64,000 nt of DNA from Streptomyces sp. PsTaAH-137 (lineage in GTDB: Bacteria > Actinomycetota > Actinomycetes > Streptomycetales > Streptomycetaceae), in contig NZ_QLLY01000008.1 of the NCBI RefSeq assembly GCF_003259365.1, positions 248,001-312,000 on the forward strand, in the 5' to 3' direction. Both the position numbers and the translations under genes were made by a program. Numbering within the stretch: the first letter of the stretch is position 1; every line of letters begins with the position of its first letter. Positions 41,839 through 50,337 of this stretch are shown piece after piece. The notes below the pieces were generated by a model. It ran no database searches, was not told where the DNA came from, and was given only the letters and a program-made list of their open reading frames with translations.

Positions 41839-42895
41839 CGTCGGCCACCCCCGCGCGGAGCAGCACCGCGTCCTCCGGCGCGAAGTGCACGGTGACCTCT
41901 TCGCCGAGCGCGGGCGGCTGCCGCAACTCCCTTACGTCGGCCTTCACCTGGCGCCCGTCCACGTCGACGTACAGCCGGTGGGTGGAGCCCCGCCACTGGA
42001 CCTCGGCGACGATGCCGGTCAGCGCGTTGGGCCCGTCGCCGAGTCCGACGAGGTGCGGGCGGACGCAGAGGGTGGCGGTGGCACCGGCCGCGATCCCGTC
42101 CGTGGACACCTTCAGCTCGGCCTGCCCGAAGGCCGCCGAGCCCGAACCGACGCGTACGGGAAGGAGGTTGGCGCCGCCGACGAAGGAGGCGGTGAACTCG
42201 GTGCGCGGGGTGCGGTACAGCTCCTGCGGGGTGCCGACGTCCTGGAGCCGCGCCTTGTCCATGACGGCGATCCGGTCGGCCAGGGTCAGCGCCTCGACCT
42301 GGTCGTGGGTGACGTAGAGGATCGACACGTCCGGCAGCTCGCGGTGCAGCCGCGCCAGTTCGCCGAGCATGCCGGAGCGGAGCTGGGCGTCGAGCGCGGA
42401 CAGCGGTTCGTCGAGGAGCAGCACCCCGGGCCGGATGGCGAGGGCCCGCGCGATGGCGACGCGCTGCTGCTGGCCGCCGGAGAGCTCGCGCGGGTAGCGG
42501 CGCGCGTAGGCCGCCATGCCGGTGAGCTCCAGGGCCTCGGCGACCCGGCCGGGTATCTCGGCCTTCGGCACCTTCTGCGCGCGCATCCCGAAGGCGACGT
42601 TGTCGGCGACGCGCAGGTGCGGGAAGAGCGCGTAGCTCTGCACGACCATGCCGATCCCGCGACGGTGCGGCGGGAGGTCGGTGACGTCGCGGTCGCCGAT
42701 GAACACCCGCCCCGACGCCGGTCTGACGAACCCGGCGACGGCGCGCAGGGCGGTGGTCTTGCCGGATCCGGAGGGCCCGAGCAGGGCCAGCACCTCACCG
42801 GGCTCGACGGTCAGCTCCAGGGAGTCGAGCACGGTGTTCCCGCCGTACGCGACACAGACCCGGTCGAACCGGATGCCGCTGCGGCCCTGCGTCAT
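41831..42895 (-). CDS. Phosphonate-type ABC transporter ATP-binding protein
   Basis: 354 residues: Walker A GPSGSGKTT, Q-loop VVQSYALFPHLRV, signature ELSGGQQQRVAIARA, Walker B LLLDEPLSALDAQ and H-loop VTHDQVEAL. A C-terminal TOBE-type domain (VGLGDGPNALTGIVAEVQWRGSTHRLYV) follows. It is the first gene of the transporter transcript, about 110 bases after operator site 2. Confidence 0.93.
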   Translation of the reverse strand: MTQGRSGIRFDRVCVAYGGNTVLDSLELTVEPGEVLALLGPSGSGKTTALRAVAGFVRPASGRVFIGDRDVTDLPPHRRGIGMVVQSYALFPHLRVADNVAFGMRAQKVPKAEIPGRVAEALELTGMAAYARRYPRELSGGQQQRVAIARALAIRPGVLLLDEPLSALDAQLRSGMLGELARLHRELPDVSILYVTHDQVEALTLADRIAVMDKARLQDVGTPQELYRTPRTEFTASFVGGANLLPVRVGSGSAAFGQAELKVSTDGIAAGATATLCVRPHLVGLGDGPNALTGIVAEVQWRGSTHRLYVDVDGRQVKADVRELRQPPALGEEVTVHFAPEDAVLLRAGVADDD

Positions 42896-43002
42896 CCGGC
42901 CTCAACTCCTCTGTCTTCCAGTGCTCTCACGGCGCCCACGCTCCTCAAGCCGGGTGTCCCGAGCCGGTCCACCCGGCAACGGGACGGTGAACGAGCACCC
43001 AA

Positions 43003-43022
43003 GGTTGGCCTAGACCCGTTAC
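43003..43022. promoter_or_regulatory. Operator site 2 upstream of the phosphonate-type ABC operon
   Basis: On the minus strand this reads GTAACGGGTCTAGGCCAACC, nearly identical to site 1 (38998-39015) in the same orientation, with a second TAACGGG nearby. The core GGTCTAGGCC resembles the GGTCTAGACC-type operators of HutC-subfamily GntR regulators such as DasR and PhnF. Confidence 0.6.
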
Positions 43023-43087
43023 GTTCCCGTTATCATCGCGCGTCGAATCGCCTCAACCGGCAGCGGACAAAGGGAAGTTGTCGCCAG

Positions 43088-43864
43088 CTACCGCTCGTTT
43101 CCGCCCAGCCGGGTGGTGAAGGAGAACCGGTCGCCCCGGTACAGCGTCCGCACCCGCTCGGTGGGAGCGCCCCCCGGGTCGTACGAGACGCGGTGGATCA
43201 GCAGCATCGGCAGTGCGGGCGGCGTGCCGATGAGCAGCGCCTCGCGCGGGGTGGCGAGCACCGTCTCGATGCGTTCGTCGGCGGAGCCGAAGTCGATGCC
43301 GAGGCGTTCGTGGACGTACGAGTAGAAGGACGAGTCGGGGTCGAAGTCCTGGTCGAGGCGCGGCATCCGGGCCACGGGGACGTAGGTGGACTCCAGGCCG
43401 ACCCGCTCGTCGTCGGCGAGCAGCACGCGCTCCATGTGCCAGACGGGCTCACCGCGCTCCAGGCCGATCTCGGTCGCGAGCGCGGGCGGGCAGGGGAAGC
43501 GGTCGAGCCCGATGAGCGTACGGCCGGGCCGTCGGCCCTGGCGGCGCACGCCCTCGGTGTACGAGGCGAGGGAGAGCGGCTGCGCCAGCTTGGGTCCGGC
43601 GACGACGGTGCCCCGGCCGCGGCGGCGCAGCCGTCCTTCGAGCAGCAGCTCGCGCAGCGCCTGCCGGACGGTCTCGCGCGAGACGCCGTGCCGGACGGCG
43701 AGATCGCGCTCGGTGGGCAGCGTCTCGCCTTCGGCCATCTCGGCGATCAGCGCGTCGAGCTGGGCCTTGACGGCGTAGTACTTGGGGATCCGGCCGTGCT
43801 CGGGTATGCCGTCGCGCACAGGGGCGCCGGGGGCCTGGGCGTGCGGGTAGTTCGGGTGGTCCAC
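43088..43864 (-). CDS. GntR/HutC-family transcriptional regulator with UTRA domain
   Basis: 258 residues. An N-terminal winged helix (KYYAVKAQLDALIAEMAEGETLPTERDLAVRHGVSRETVRQALRELL) is followed by a UTRA ligand-binding domain (EGVRRQGRRPGRTLIG, SSFYSYVHERLG, LIHRVSYDPGGAPTERVRTLYRGDRF). This is the subfamily of DasR and the phosphonate regulator PhnF, whose operators have a GGTCTAGACC-like core. It lies just upstream of the ABC operon in the same direction and probably binds sites 1 and 2. An effector related to the imported phosphorus compound is likely. Confidence 0.93.
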   Translation of the reverse strand: MDHPNYPHAQAPGAPVRDGIPEHGRIPKYYAVKAQLDALIAEMAEGETLPTERDLAVRHGVSRETVRQALRELLLEGRLRRRGRGTVVAGPKLAQPLSLASYTEGVRRQGRRPGRTLIGLDRFPCPPALATEIGLERGEPVWHMERVLLADDERVGLESTYVPVARMPRLDQDFDPDSSFYSYVHERLGIDFGSADERIETVLATPREALLIGTPPALPMLLIHRVSYDPGGAPTERVRTLYRGDRFSFTTRLGGNER

Positions 43865-43901
43865 GCGGGGATGGTCCCAGACGCGGGTGAACGCAGGACG
43901 T

Positions 43902-44690
43902 TCAGTGCCTCGGGGCGCGCAGCCGGCGGGAGCCGAGCACGAGGGCGCCGCCGACGACGAGGAGGGCGCAGGCGGTGGCCCCGAGACCGGCGAGGGAGGC
44001 GTTGCGGCCCGTCTCGGCGAGCTGGTCGGGCAGCGACGGGTCCGTCCCGTCCACCGGGGACGGGCTGTCGGAATCGCCGGCGGAACCGGTGTCGGCGATC
44101 GTGAACGGGTAGCTGCCGGACTCCCCCACCCAGTCGCCGTCGTCGCCCCGGCGCTGCACGACGGCGGCGTCGGCGACGACCCGTCCGGGCCGGGTGCCCG
44201 CGGTGAAGGCGAGCCGGACCTCGACGGTCACGGTCTTGCCCGCGCCGACCGGGAAGCCGGGGAAGCCGTCGTCGAGGACGCCGATGTTCTCGTCCTGGTC
44301 GGTGTGTTCGAAGGTCACGGGCCGCCAGCGGGTGCCGTCGTGGAACTCCATCCGGATCTGGCGGGCCTTCAGTCTCCGGTCCCGGTCGACGAGGACGAGG
44401 ACGGGGTGGATGGCCGAACAGCTCGTGCGGGTGGTGTTGGTGAGCTCGATCGACCAGCGGCTGCGCTCGTCGCCGGGGTGGTAGGTGTCGGGACCCGGGT
44501 GGATCCGGGCGTCGACCGGGAAGCGGCTCCCGTCGGCCGCCGCGTCGCAGGACAGATCCCGGGAGAGGTCACGGGAGACCAGGTGGGCGGCCGGGCCCCC
44601 GCTGTGCGCCGTCGCCGGGGGCGGTCCGGTGAGGGCGAGGGCGGCGGCGGTCGCGGTGATGCCGAGGGCGATCGGACGGCGCAGTCGCAT
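43902..44690 (-). CDS. LAETG-anchored surface protein, 262 residues
   Basis: ATG 44690 is favoured because the 21 extra residues of the longer frame (MRGHGGGRARDRS) are not signal-like. A signal peptide (IALGITATAAALALTG) leads to a beta-rich extracellular domain with two cysteines (RDLSCDAA, RTSCSAIH). The C-terminus carries a LAETG sorting motif, a hydrophobic helix and basic SRRLR. In Streptomyces, class E sortases cleave LAXTG and attach the protein to the wall. The ligand of the surface domain is unknown. The gene has no close partner. Confidence 0.85.
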   Translation of the reverse strand: MRLRRPIALGITATAAALALTGPPPATAHSGGPAAHLVSRDLSRDLSCDAAADGSRFPVDARIHPGPDTYHPGDERSRWSIELTNTTRTSCSAIHPVLVLVDRDRRLKARQIRMEFHDGTRWRPVTFEHTDQDENIGVLDDGFPGFPVGAGKTVTVEVRLAFTAGTRPGRVVADAAVVQRRGDDGDWVGESGSYPFTIADTGSAGDSDSPSPVDGTDPSLPDQLAETGRNASLAGLGATACALLVVGGALVLGSRRLRAPRH

Positions 44691-44850
44691 GCGGGGCCTT
44701 TGCTGGTCCGGGGTCGAGCGGTCGCGGGCACGGCCTCCGCCGTGGCCCCGCACGCTGCCACGCCCGCCCGGCGCGACGGGCGCGCCACGACGGCCGATGA
44801 CCCGATCAGCATCAAATAGCCGGGGAACGGCCCCCTATCGGACCAGCGGG

Positions 44851-46008
44851 TCAGCCCTGGCGGGCGGCCGGGAACGCCCCGTCGCCCCGGCCGAAGAGCG
44901 GCGCGAGGATCAGCTGGGCGGCGCCCTCGACGACGAGTCCGGCGCCGCCGGGCGCCCCGCGCACCGGTATCGGCCCGCACCCGCCGCGCGCCGCCCGCGC
45001 CTGAAGCACCGCGCCGACCCCGCGCACGAACCGCTCCTCGGCGCCGAACACGGTCCGCCCGCCGAGCAGCACGGCGTCGATGTCGAGCAGGCTCACCAGA
45101 TTCCCGGCGCCTTCGCCGAGCACCCGCGCGGCCTCGTCCAGACCGCCCCCGGTGCCGAGTGCGACGGCGGCCAGGCACAGCGCCTCGATGCAGCCGCGGT
45201 TGCCGCAGTCGCACAGCGGTCCGTCGAGCTGGATGACCTGGTGGCCGAATTCCCCGGCCCCGGTCCGCGCGCCGCGATAGAGCGTGCCGCCGAGGACGAG
45301 CCCGGCGCCGAGTCCGGTCCCGAGGTGCAGGTAGACGAAGGAGCGGGCGCCGTCCCCGGCCGCGCCGAGGGCGAGGCCGAGCGCGGCGGCGTTGGTGTCC
45401 TTGTCGACGACGACCGGGAGCCCGAGCCGCTCGGTGAGCGCGTCGCGCAGCGGGAACCCGTCCCACTGCGGAAACCCGGTGACCCGGTGCAGCACACCGT
45501 CGGCGTGGTCGAGCGGGCCGGGAACGGCGACGCCGACGCCGAGCGCCTGCCCCTGGGCGACCCCGCCGAGCAGCTGGTCCACCTCGCAGGCCGCGGCGGC
45601 GAGGACGGCCTCGGCGCCCGCGCCCAGGTCGAGCGGGGCCCGCCGGGTCGCGACGACCGCCCCGGACAGATCGGTCAGGACGGTGTGCAGTTCGTCGCGG
45701 TCCAGGTGCAGGCCCACCGCGTGTCCGGCGTCCGCGACGAGCCGCAGCACCGTGCGCGGCTTGCCGCCGGTGGAGGCCCGGCGCCCCGCCTCGACGACAA
45801 GCCCCTCACCTCTCAGCCGGGCGGTGATCTTGCTGACGGCCTGCGGGGTCAGGCCGGTGCGCTCGGCGAGCGAGAGCCGGCTGATGCCGTGCTCCCCCGC
45901 GCCGCGCAGCAGGTCGAGCACGAGCGCGGCGTTGTGCCCGCGCAGGGCGGTCAGGTTCACACCGGCGGTGGGCTGCACATGCTGGGCATGCGTGACATGC
46001 GTGTTCAC
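44851..46008 (-). CDS. ROK-family transcriptional regulator
   Basis: 385 residues, GTG start with GGCGGGG close by. An N-terminal winged helix (LVLDLLRGAGEHGISRLSLAERTGLTPQAVSKITARLRGEG) precedes the ROK sugar-kinase-like domain. That domain has VYLHLGTGLGAGLVLGG, the GEFGHQVI motif and the zinc site CDCGNRGCIEAL. ROK repressors respond to sugars or sugar phosphates. It is divergent from the oxidoreductase gene with 56 bases between the starts, so it probably controls that gene. Confidence 0.93.
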   Translation of the reverse strand: MNTHVTHAQHVQPTAGVNLTALRGHNAALVLDLLRGAGEHGISRLSLAERTGLTPQAVSKITARLRGEGLVVEAGRRASTGGKPRTVLRLVADAGHAVGLHLDRDELHTVLTDLSGAVVATRRAPLDLGAGAEAVLAAAACEVDQLLGGVAQGQALGVGVAVPGPLDHADGVLHRVTGFPQWDGFPLRDALTERLGLPVVVDKDTNAAALGLALGAAGDGARSFVYLHLGTGLGAGLVLGGTLYRGARTGAGEFGHQVIQLDGPLCDCGNRGCIEALCLAAVALGTGGGLDEAARVLGEGAGNLVSLLDIDAVLLGGRTVFGAEERFVRGVGAVLQARAARGGCGPIPVRGAPGGAGLVVEGAAQLILAPLFGRGDGAFPAARQG

Positions 46009-46064
46009 CCCGCCATTGTCCCTCCCGCTTGCACTTTGGCAACAGCGTTGTTTAAGTGGACGGC

Positions 46065-47147
46065 ATGACTGGTACGAGTGCTTCTCTCCGTGTGGGCCTG
46101 ATCGGCTACGGCCTCGCGGGCTCCGTCTTCCACGCCCCGCTGATCGCCGCGACCGAGGGCCTGACCCTCGACACGGTCGTCACCTCGAACCCGGAGCGGC
46201 AGGCCCAGGCCCGCGCCGAGCACGGCGACGGGCTGCGCTTCGCGGCCTCCCCGGACGAGCTGTGGGAGCGGGCCGGCGAGCTGGACCTGATCGTGATCGC
46301 GTCCCCGAACAAGACGCACGTACCGCTCGCGAAGGCCGCGCTGGAGGCCGGTCTCCCGGTCGTCGTCGACAAACCGGTGGCGGGCACGGCCGCCGAGGCC
46401 CGCGAGCTGGCGGCGCTCGCCGAGGAGCGCGGGCTGCTGCTCTCGGTCTTCCAGAACCGCCGCTGGGACAACGACTTCCTGACCCTTCAGGACCTCCTGA
46501 AGGACGGCGAGCTGGGTGACGTGTGGCGCTTCGAGTCGCGCTTCGAGCGCTGGCGCCCGCAGCCCAAGGGCGGCTGGCGCGAGTCGGGGAACCCGGAGGA
46601 GATCGGCGGTCTGCTCTACGACCTCGGCAGCCACGTCGTCGACCAGGCGCTGGTCCTCTTCGGCCCGGCCGTCTCCGTCTACGCCGAGTCCGACGTCCGG
46701 CGCGCGGGCGCCGAGGCGGACGACGACACGTTCATCGCGATCACGCACGCGAACGGCGTCCGCTCGCACCTCTACGTCTCGGCGACCACGGCCCAGCTCG
46801 GCCCGCGCTTCCGCGTGCTCGGCTCGCAGGCCGGTTACGTGAAGTACGGCCTCGACCCCCAGGAGGCGGCCCTGCGCGACGGCAAGCGCCCGGTGGCCGG
46901 TGAGCCGTGGGGTGTGGAGTGCGAGTCGATGTGGGGCCGGGTCGGTTCCGGCGAGTCCCCGCTGACCGGCGGCGGCCGCCCGCGTCCCACGGCCGACGGC
47001 GACTACCCCGCGTACTACGCCGCCGTCGCCGCGGCCCTGCGCGACGGCGCCCCGAACCCGGTGCCCGCCACCCAGGCGGCGGACGCCCTCGACGTCCTCG
47101 AAGCGGCCCGCCGCTCCGCCGACGAGAAGGTGACGGTGGCCCTGTGA
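46065..47147 (+). CDS. Gfo/Idh/MocA-family oxidoreductase
   Basis: ATG 46065; GTG 46056 in frame could be a leaderless start, since TTGCAC sits at -35 distance from a TTAAG stretch. The 360-residue enzyme has the NAD(P)-binding GLIGYGLAGSVFHAPLI and the catalytic lysine in VVDKPVA. GGLLYDLGSHVVDQAL carries the active-site histidine. It acts on a sugar or cyclitol. Its stop overlaps the start of the small UPF0303 gene, and the divergent ROK regulator fits control by a sugar. Confidence 0.93.
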   Translation: MTGTSASLRVGLIGYGLAGSVFHAPLIAATEGLTLDTVVTSNPERQAQARAEHGDGLRFAASPDELWERAGELDLIVIASPNKTHVPLAKAALEAGLPVVVDKPVAGTAAEARELAALAEERGLLLSVFQNRRWDNDFLTLQDLLKDGELGDVWRFESRFERWRPQPKGGWRESGNPEEIGGLLYDLGSHVVDQALVLFGPAVSVYAESDVRRAGAEADDDTFIAITHANGVRSHLYVSATTAQLGPRFRVLGSQAGYVKYGLDPQEAALRDGKRPVAGEPWGVECESMWGRVGSGESPLTGGGRPRPTADGDYPAYYAAVAAALRDGAPNPVPATQAADALDVLEAARRSADEKVTVAL

Positions 47148-47620
47148 GCACCCCTACCGCCCCCGACATCGCCGCCCTGGAGGAGCAGGAGAGCCGCCTG
47201 GTCCTCGACTCCTTCGGCCACGACGACGCCTGGCGGCTCGGGAACCTCCTGGTGGAGCTGGCCCGCGAGCGGCAGGCGCCGGTCGCGATCGACATCACGC
47301 GCTCCGGCCAGCAGCTCTTCCACGCGGCGCTGCCCGGCTCGACGCCGGACAACGACGCGTGGATCGCCCGCAAGCGCCGGGTCGTGGAGCGCTACCAGGT
47401 CTCGTCGCTGCTGGTCGGCACCCGTTTCCGGGCCAAGGGCACGACGTTCGAGGACTCGTCCCGCCTCGACCTGGACACGTACGCGGCGCACGGCGGGGCC
47501 TTCCCGCTGACCGTGCGCGGCGCGGGCGTCGTCGGCACCGTCGTCGTCTCGGGCCTCCCCCAGGTCGAGGACCACGCCCTCGTGGTGGAGGCCCTGAGCC
47601 GCTTCATCGACGCGGGCTGA
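47144..47620 (+). CDS. Heme-degrading-domain / UPF0303-type protein (HbpS-like fold)
   Basis: GTG 47144 overlaps the upstream stop (GTGA). The 158 residues match the small UPF0303/HbpS-like fold: FGHDDAWRLGNLLVELARERQAPVAIDITRSGQQLFHAALPGSTPDND, then GGAFPLTVRGAGVVGTVVVSGLPQVEDH. Some relatives bind cofactors such as heme, while others are linked to sugar oxidoreductases. Coupling with a Gfo/Idh enzyme is a conserved-type arrangement. No signal peptide, so it is cytosolic. Confidence 0.8.
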   Translation: MSTPTAPDIAALEEQESRLVLDSFGHDDAWRLGNLLVELARERQAPVAIDITRSGQQLFHAALPGSTPDNDAWIARKRRVVERYQVSSLLVGTRFRAKGTTFEDSSRLDLDTYAAHGGAFPLTVRGAGVVGTVVVSGLPQVEDHALVVEALSRFIDAG

Positions 47621-47635
47621 TCACCGGCCCGGTCC

Positions 47636-49030
47636 TCATCGGCGCGAGCCGGCCCCGCGCTGCCTGCGTGCCGCTCCCGCGATCGCCGCGCCCGCCGTCA
47701 GGGCGGCCGCGGCGATCCCGCCGAGCACCACGACACCCGCGGGCGACCCGGTCTCGGCGAGTTCCCCGCCCCCGCCCCCGCCCGTTCCGCCGCCGGTCGT
47801 CGCCGTTCCGGGCGTGCTGTCGGAGGGGCTGGGCGTGGGAGTCGGGGTCGGGGTCGGAGTCGGTGTGGGCGTCGGAGTCGGTGTGGGGGTCGGCGTAGGA
47901 GTAGGCGTCGGGGTGGGAGTAGGTGTCGGGGTGGGGGTCGGCGTAGGCGTGGGAGTAGGTGTGGGTGTCGGCGTGGGAGTCGGCGTGACGGGCTCCTCGC
48001 AGGACGGCAGGTCGCCCACGAACGGATACGCGTGGAACTCCTGGCCACCGCCGCCCCCGGCCGACGACGCGTGGGTGAGCGAACCGGCGGTGTAGAAGCG
48101 CCCGTTGAACCCGGACATGGTCACCGTGGTCGTGCTCGCCGGGTTGCCCACGAGGGTGCTGCCGGAGAACTGGGTGGTGCCGGCGAGGGTCACGTCCGTG
48201 GCGTCGGGGAAGTTCCACAGCAGCCGGTCGCGGAGTGCGGCCGGGAGCATCGACTCGTACGTGTTGATCTCCCGTGCGTCCCCGTAGACGTTGACCAGGA
48301 CGGTGGCGCCGGACGGGATCCCGGCGAACGAGAAGCCCTGCTGGCCGCCGCTCCGGCTGACCAGGTCGAAGTCGACGTCGAAGATCTGGATCGCGGAGCT
48401 GCCGTCGCCGGTGAAGACGGTGGTGCTGCCGTCGTTCACGGCCGTGCCGGTCGCGGTGCGGCGGGCGGCGCCGTCGTACGCGTAGCAGTGGCTGGCGTCC
48501 TGCAACTGCTTGCGCAGCGCCGTGTAGGGAGCCGTGGCGTCGGCGTCGCGGATGTGGTCGGTCTCGACGGTGCCGGTGAGCGTGCCCGCGTGCCGTACGT
48601 CGCCGTGGGCGCTGGCGTCCTCCACGGCGAGGCGCTCGCCGGAGCCGACGGTGACGTTCCCGCCGACGGTGAGGAAGTCGGTGCCGTCCGGGGGCGGGAC
48701 GCGCGAGCCGACGCCCGCGACGCCCACGTTGTAGATCTGCGAGACCCCGGGGTCCTTGTCCTGGTCGAAGTCACCGAGCACGACGACCTTGCCCTCGGCC
48801 TCGGCGGCGGAGCGCCGGACGAGCATGTCCCCGCCGACGAAGACGTTGATGTTGCTGTCCCGCCCGGCCGGGGCCCCGTTGTTCGGGTCCGGGTACGCGT
48901 CGGGGCACAGACTTCCCAGACAGGGCCCGAGCCCACCCGGCAGCGGCTCGGCGACAGCGACCCCGGCCGCGCCCCCGACCAGCAGGGCCGCCATGGCGGC
49001 GACGGACATACGCGCGCTGATTTTTCCCAT
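47636..49030 (-). CDS. Choice-of-anchor A type surface protein with Thr-Pro stalk and LAETG anchor
   Basis: 464 residues. A signal peptide (SVAAMAALLVGGAAGVAVAEP) leads into a beta-helical choice-of-anchor A region (NVFVGGDMLVRRSAAE, VVLGDFDQDKDP, FTGDGSSAIQIFDVDFD). About 25 consecutive Thr-Pro pairs form a rigid stalk, a Gly/Ser-rich stretch follows, and LAETG, a hydrophobic helix and RRQRGAGSRR complete the wall anchor. The stalk would hold the domain away from the wall. The DNA encoding the stalk is a tandem repeat and a likely site of length change between strains. Confidence 0.88.
   Translation of the reverse strand: MGKISARMSVAAMAALLVGGAAGVAVAEPLPGGLGPCLGSLCPDAYPDPNNGAPAGRDSNINVFVGGDMLVRRSAAEAEGKVVVLGDFDQDKDPGVSQIYNVGVAGVGSRVPPPDGTDFLTVGGNVTVGSGERLAVEDASAHGDVRHAGTLTGTVETDHIRDADATAPYTALRKQLQDASHCYAYDGAARRTATGTAVNDGSTTVFTGDGSSAIQIFDVDFDLVSRSGGQQGFSFAGIPSGATVLVNVYGDAREINTYESMLPAALRDRLLWNFPDATDVTLAGTTQFSGSTLVGNPASTTTVTMSGFNGRFYTAGSLTHASSAGGGGGQEFHAYPFVGDLPSCEEPVTPTPTPTPTPTPTPTPTPTPTPTPTPTPTPTPTPTPTPTPTPTPTPTPTPTPSPSDSTPGTATTGGGTGGGGGGELAETGSPAGVVVLGGIAAAALTAGAAIAGAARRQRGAGSRR
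47831..47987. repeat. Tandem 6-base repeat encoding the Thr-Pro stalk
   Basis: Roughly 26 imperfect units of GTNGGN, read on the plus strand as Gly-Val and on the minus strand as Thr-Pro. It lies inside the LAETG surface protein gene. It is not a CRISPR array, since there are no distinct spacers. Confidence 0.9.
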
Positions 49031-49135
49031 AGGCGCACTATGTGAACACCCCCCGCCCCCAGAAAGCAGCCACGCCCCGAGGGGCCCCCGAACGGGGGCC
49101 CTGAAGGGGCCCCTGGGGCCGCACGAAGTGCGCCC

Positions 49136-49238
49136 TCAGGGGCGCGGGGAACTGCGCGACCAGCCACGACGGCGCAGCACCCGACCGACAACCCGGGGAG
49201 CGAGCGAAGCGAGCCCTGAAGGGGCGCGGGGAACTGCG
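49136..49238. repeat. Intergenic GC-rich repeat cluster 5 (two same-direction copies)
   Basis: Two inverted-type copies (49136-49158, 49215-49238), both with the GGGGCGCGGGGAACTGCGCG core, lie between the surface protein and the FAH gene. There is no forward partner. The 49031-49323 gap shows no gene. A GGGCCC-rich palindrome lies at about 49081-49120. Confidence 0.85.
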
Positions 49239-49323
49239 CGAGAAGCGCCCACCGGCCCGCACCCGCCAACGCCCCCACACGAACCCGGCGAAGAGGCGCA
49301 CCGGCCCCCCGAGCGGACAGCGA

Positions 49324-50181
49324 CTAGGCCGGCTTGAGTTCCTGCCGCTGCCGCCCCAGCCCCTCGATCTCCAGCTCCACCACATCCCCGGCCCGCAGAT
49401 ACGGCTTCGGCTCCGGCTGCCCCATGGCAACCCCCGCCGGCGTCCCGGTGTTGATGACATCCCCGGGATACAGGGTCATGAACTGCGATACGTAGCGCAC
49501 GACTTCCGCCACGGAGAAGATCTGGTCGGCGGTGCTGCCGTCCTGCTTCAGCTCGCCGTTGACCCACAGCTTCAGCCCGAGCGCCTGCGGGTCGGCCACC
49601 TCGTCGGGCGTCACCAGCCACGGCCCGAGCGGGTTGAACGTCTCGCAGTTCTTGCCCTTGTCCCAGGTGCCGCCGCGCTCGATCTGGAACTCGCGCTCGG
49701 ACACGTCGTGCGCGACCGCGTACCCGCCGACGCAGGCGAGCGCGGCCTCGTGGGACTCGACGTAGCGGGCCGTACGTCCGATGACCACGGCCAGCTCCAC
49801 CTCCCAGTCGGTCTTGGTGGAGCGGCGCGGAACGAGCACGTTGTCGTGCGGGCCGACCACGGTGTCCGCCGCCTTGAAGAAGACGACGGGCTCGGCGGGC
49901 GGCTCGGCGCCGGTCTCGGCGGCGTGGTCGTGGTAGTTGAGGCCGATGCACACGACCTTGCCGATCCGGCCCACCGGCGGACCGATGCGCAGGCCCGCGG
50001 GATCAAGGACGGGCAGCTCCCCGGAGGCGGCAGCGGCCCGTACCCGGTCCAGCGCGGCGTCGTCCGCGAGCAGTGCTCCGTCGACGTCCGGGACGAGTCC
50101 CGACAGGGCGCGGAGGGTTCCCTCGGCGTCGAGCAGCGCGGGGCGCTCGGCTCCGGCGGGTCCGACTCGCAGCAGCTTCAT
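49324..50181 (-). CDS. Fumarylacetoacetate hydrolase-family protein
   Basis: 285 residues with the FAH metal site: GKVVCIGLNYHDHAAE, then the Glu/Asp ligands in DWEVELAVVIG and the conserved GYAVAHDVSEREFQ. It ends in GDVINTGTPAGVAMGQ. Family members cleave or decarboxylate beta-keto and 2-oxo acids in aromatic and sugar-acid catabolism. No other pathway gene is adjacent. A GGAGGAGCCTCC palindrome lies about 20 bases before the start and could be an operator or a ribosome-binding region. Confidence 0.92.
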   Translation of the reverse strand: MKLLRVGPAGAERPALLDAEGTLRALSGLVPDVDGALLADDAALDRVRAAAASGELPVLDPAGLRIGPPVGRIGKVVCIGLNYHDHAAETGAEPPAEPVVFFKAADTVVGPHDNVLVPRRSTKTDWEVELAVVIGRTARYVESHEAALACVGGYAVAHDVSEREFQIERGGTWDKGKNCETFNPLGPWLVTPDEVADPQALGLKLWVNGELKQDGSTADQIFSVAEVVRYVSQFMTLYPGDVINTGTPAGVAMGQPEPKPYLRAGDVVELEIEGLGRQRQELKPA

Positions 50182-50268
50182 GGTGTAACTCCCTCTGATC
50201 TAGGAGGAGCCTCCATGGCAAGGTGCGGCCTCAGCCATCGGAGGTCTGGTCGATCCTCCAAGTTCGGC

Positions 50269-50302
50269 GTCCAGTCCGCAATACCCCGTTCACGGACTGG
50301 AC
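50269..50302 (-). terminator. Hairpin between yidC-like gene and FAH gene
   Basis: Perfect ten-base arms GTCCAGTCCG and CGGACTGGAC with a 14-base loop, about 36 bases past the stop of the YidC-like gene. Probable terminator. Confidence 0.65.
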
Positions 50303-50337
50303 CGGACCCGCACCCCGCCTCACACGGGTCAGAAGGA

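Noticed and set aside
42970..43000. PhoP (PHO box) direct repeat before the phosphonate-type operon
   Set aside because: GTTCACCGTCC followed by GTTGCCGGG on the minus strand looks similar, but the repeat offset is 12 and not 11 bases, and the second unit is weak.
43902..44690. Class F sortase substrate
   Set aside because: LAETG is the type cleaved by class E sortases in Streptomyces, and one is encoded at 55586-56434.
47831..47987. CRISPR-like tandem repeat
   Set aside because: The units are six bases, continuous, without spacers, and encode Thr-Pro in a surface protein. The Cas4-like nuclease at 2953 has no cas1, cas2 or array beside it.
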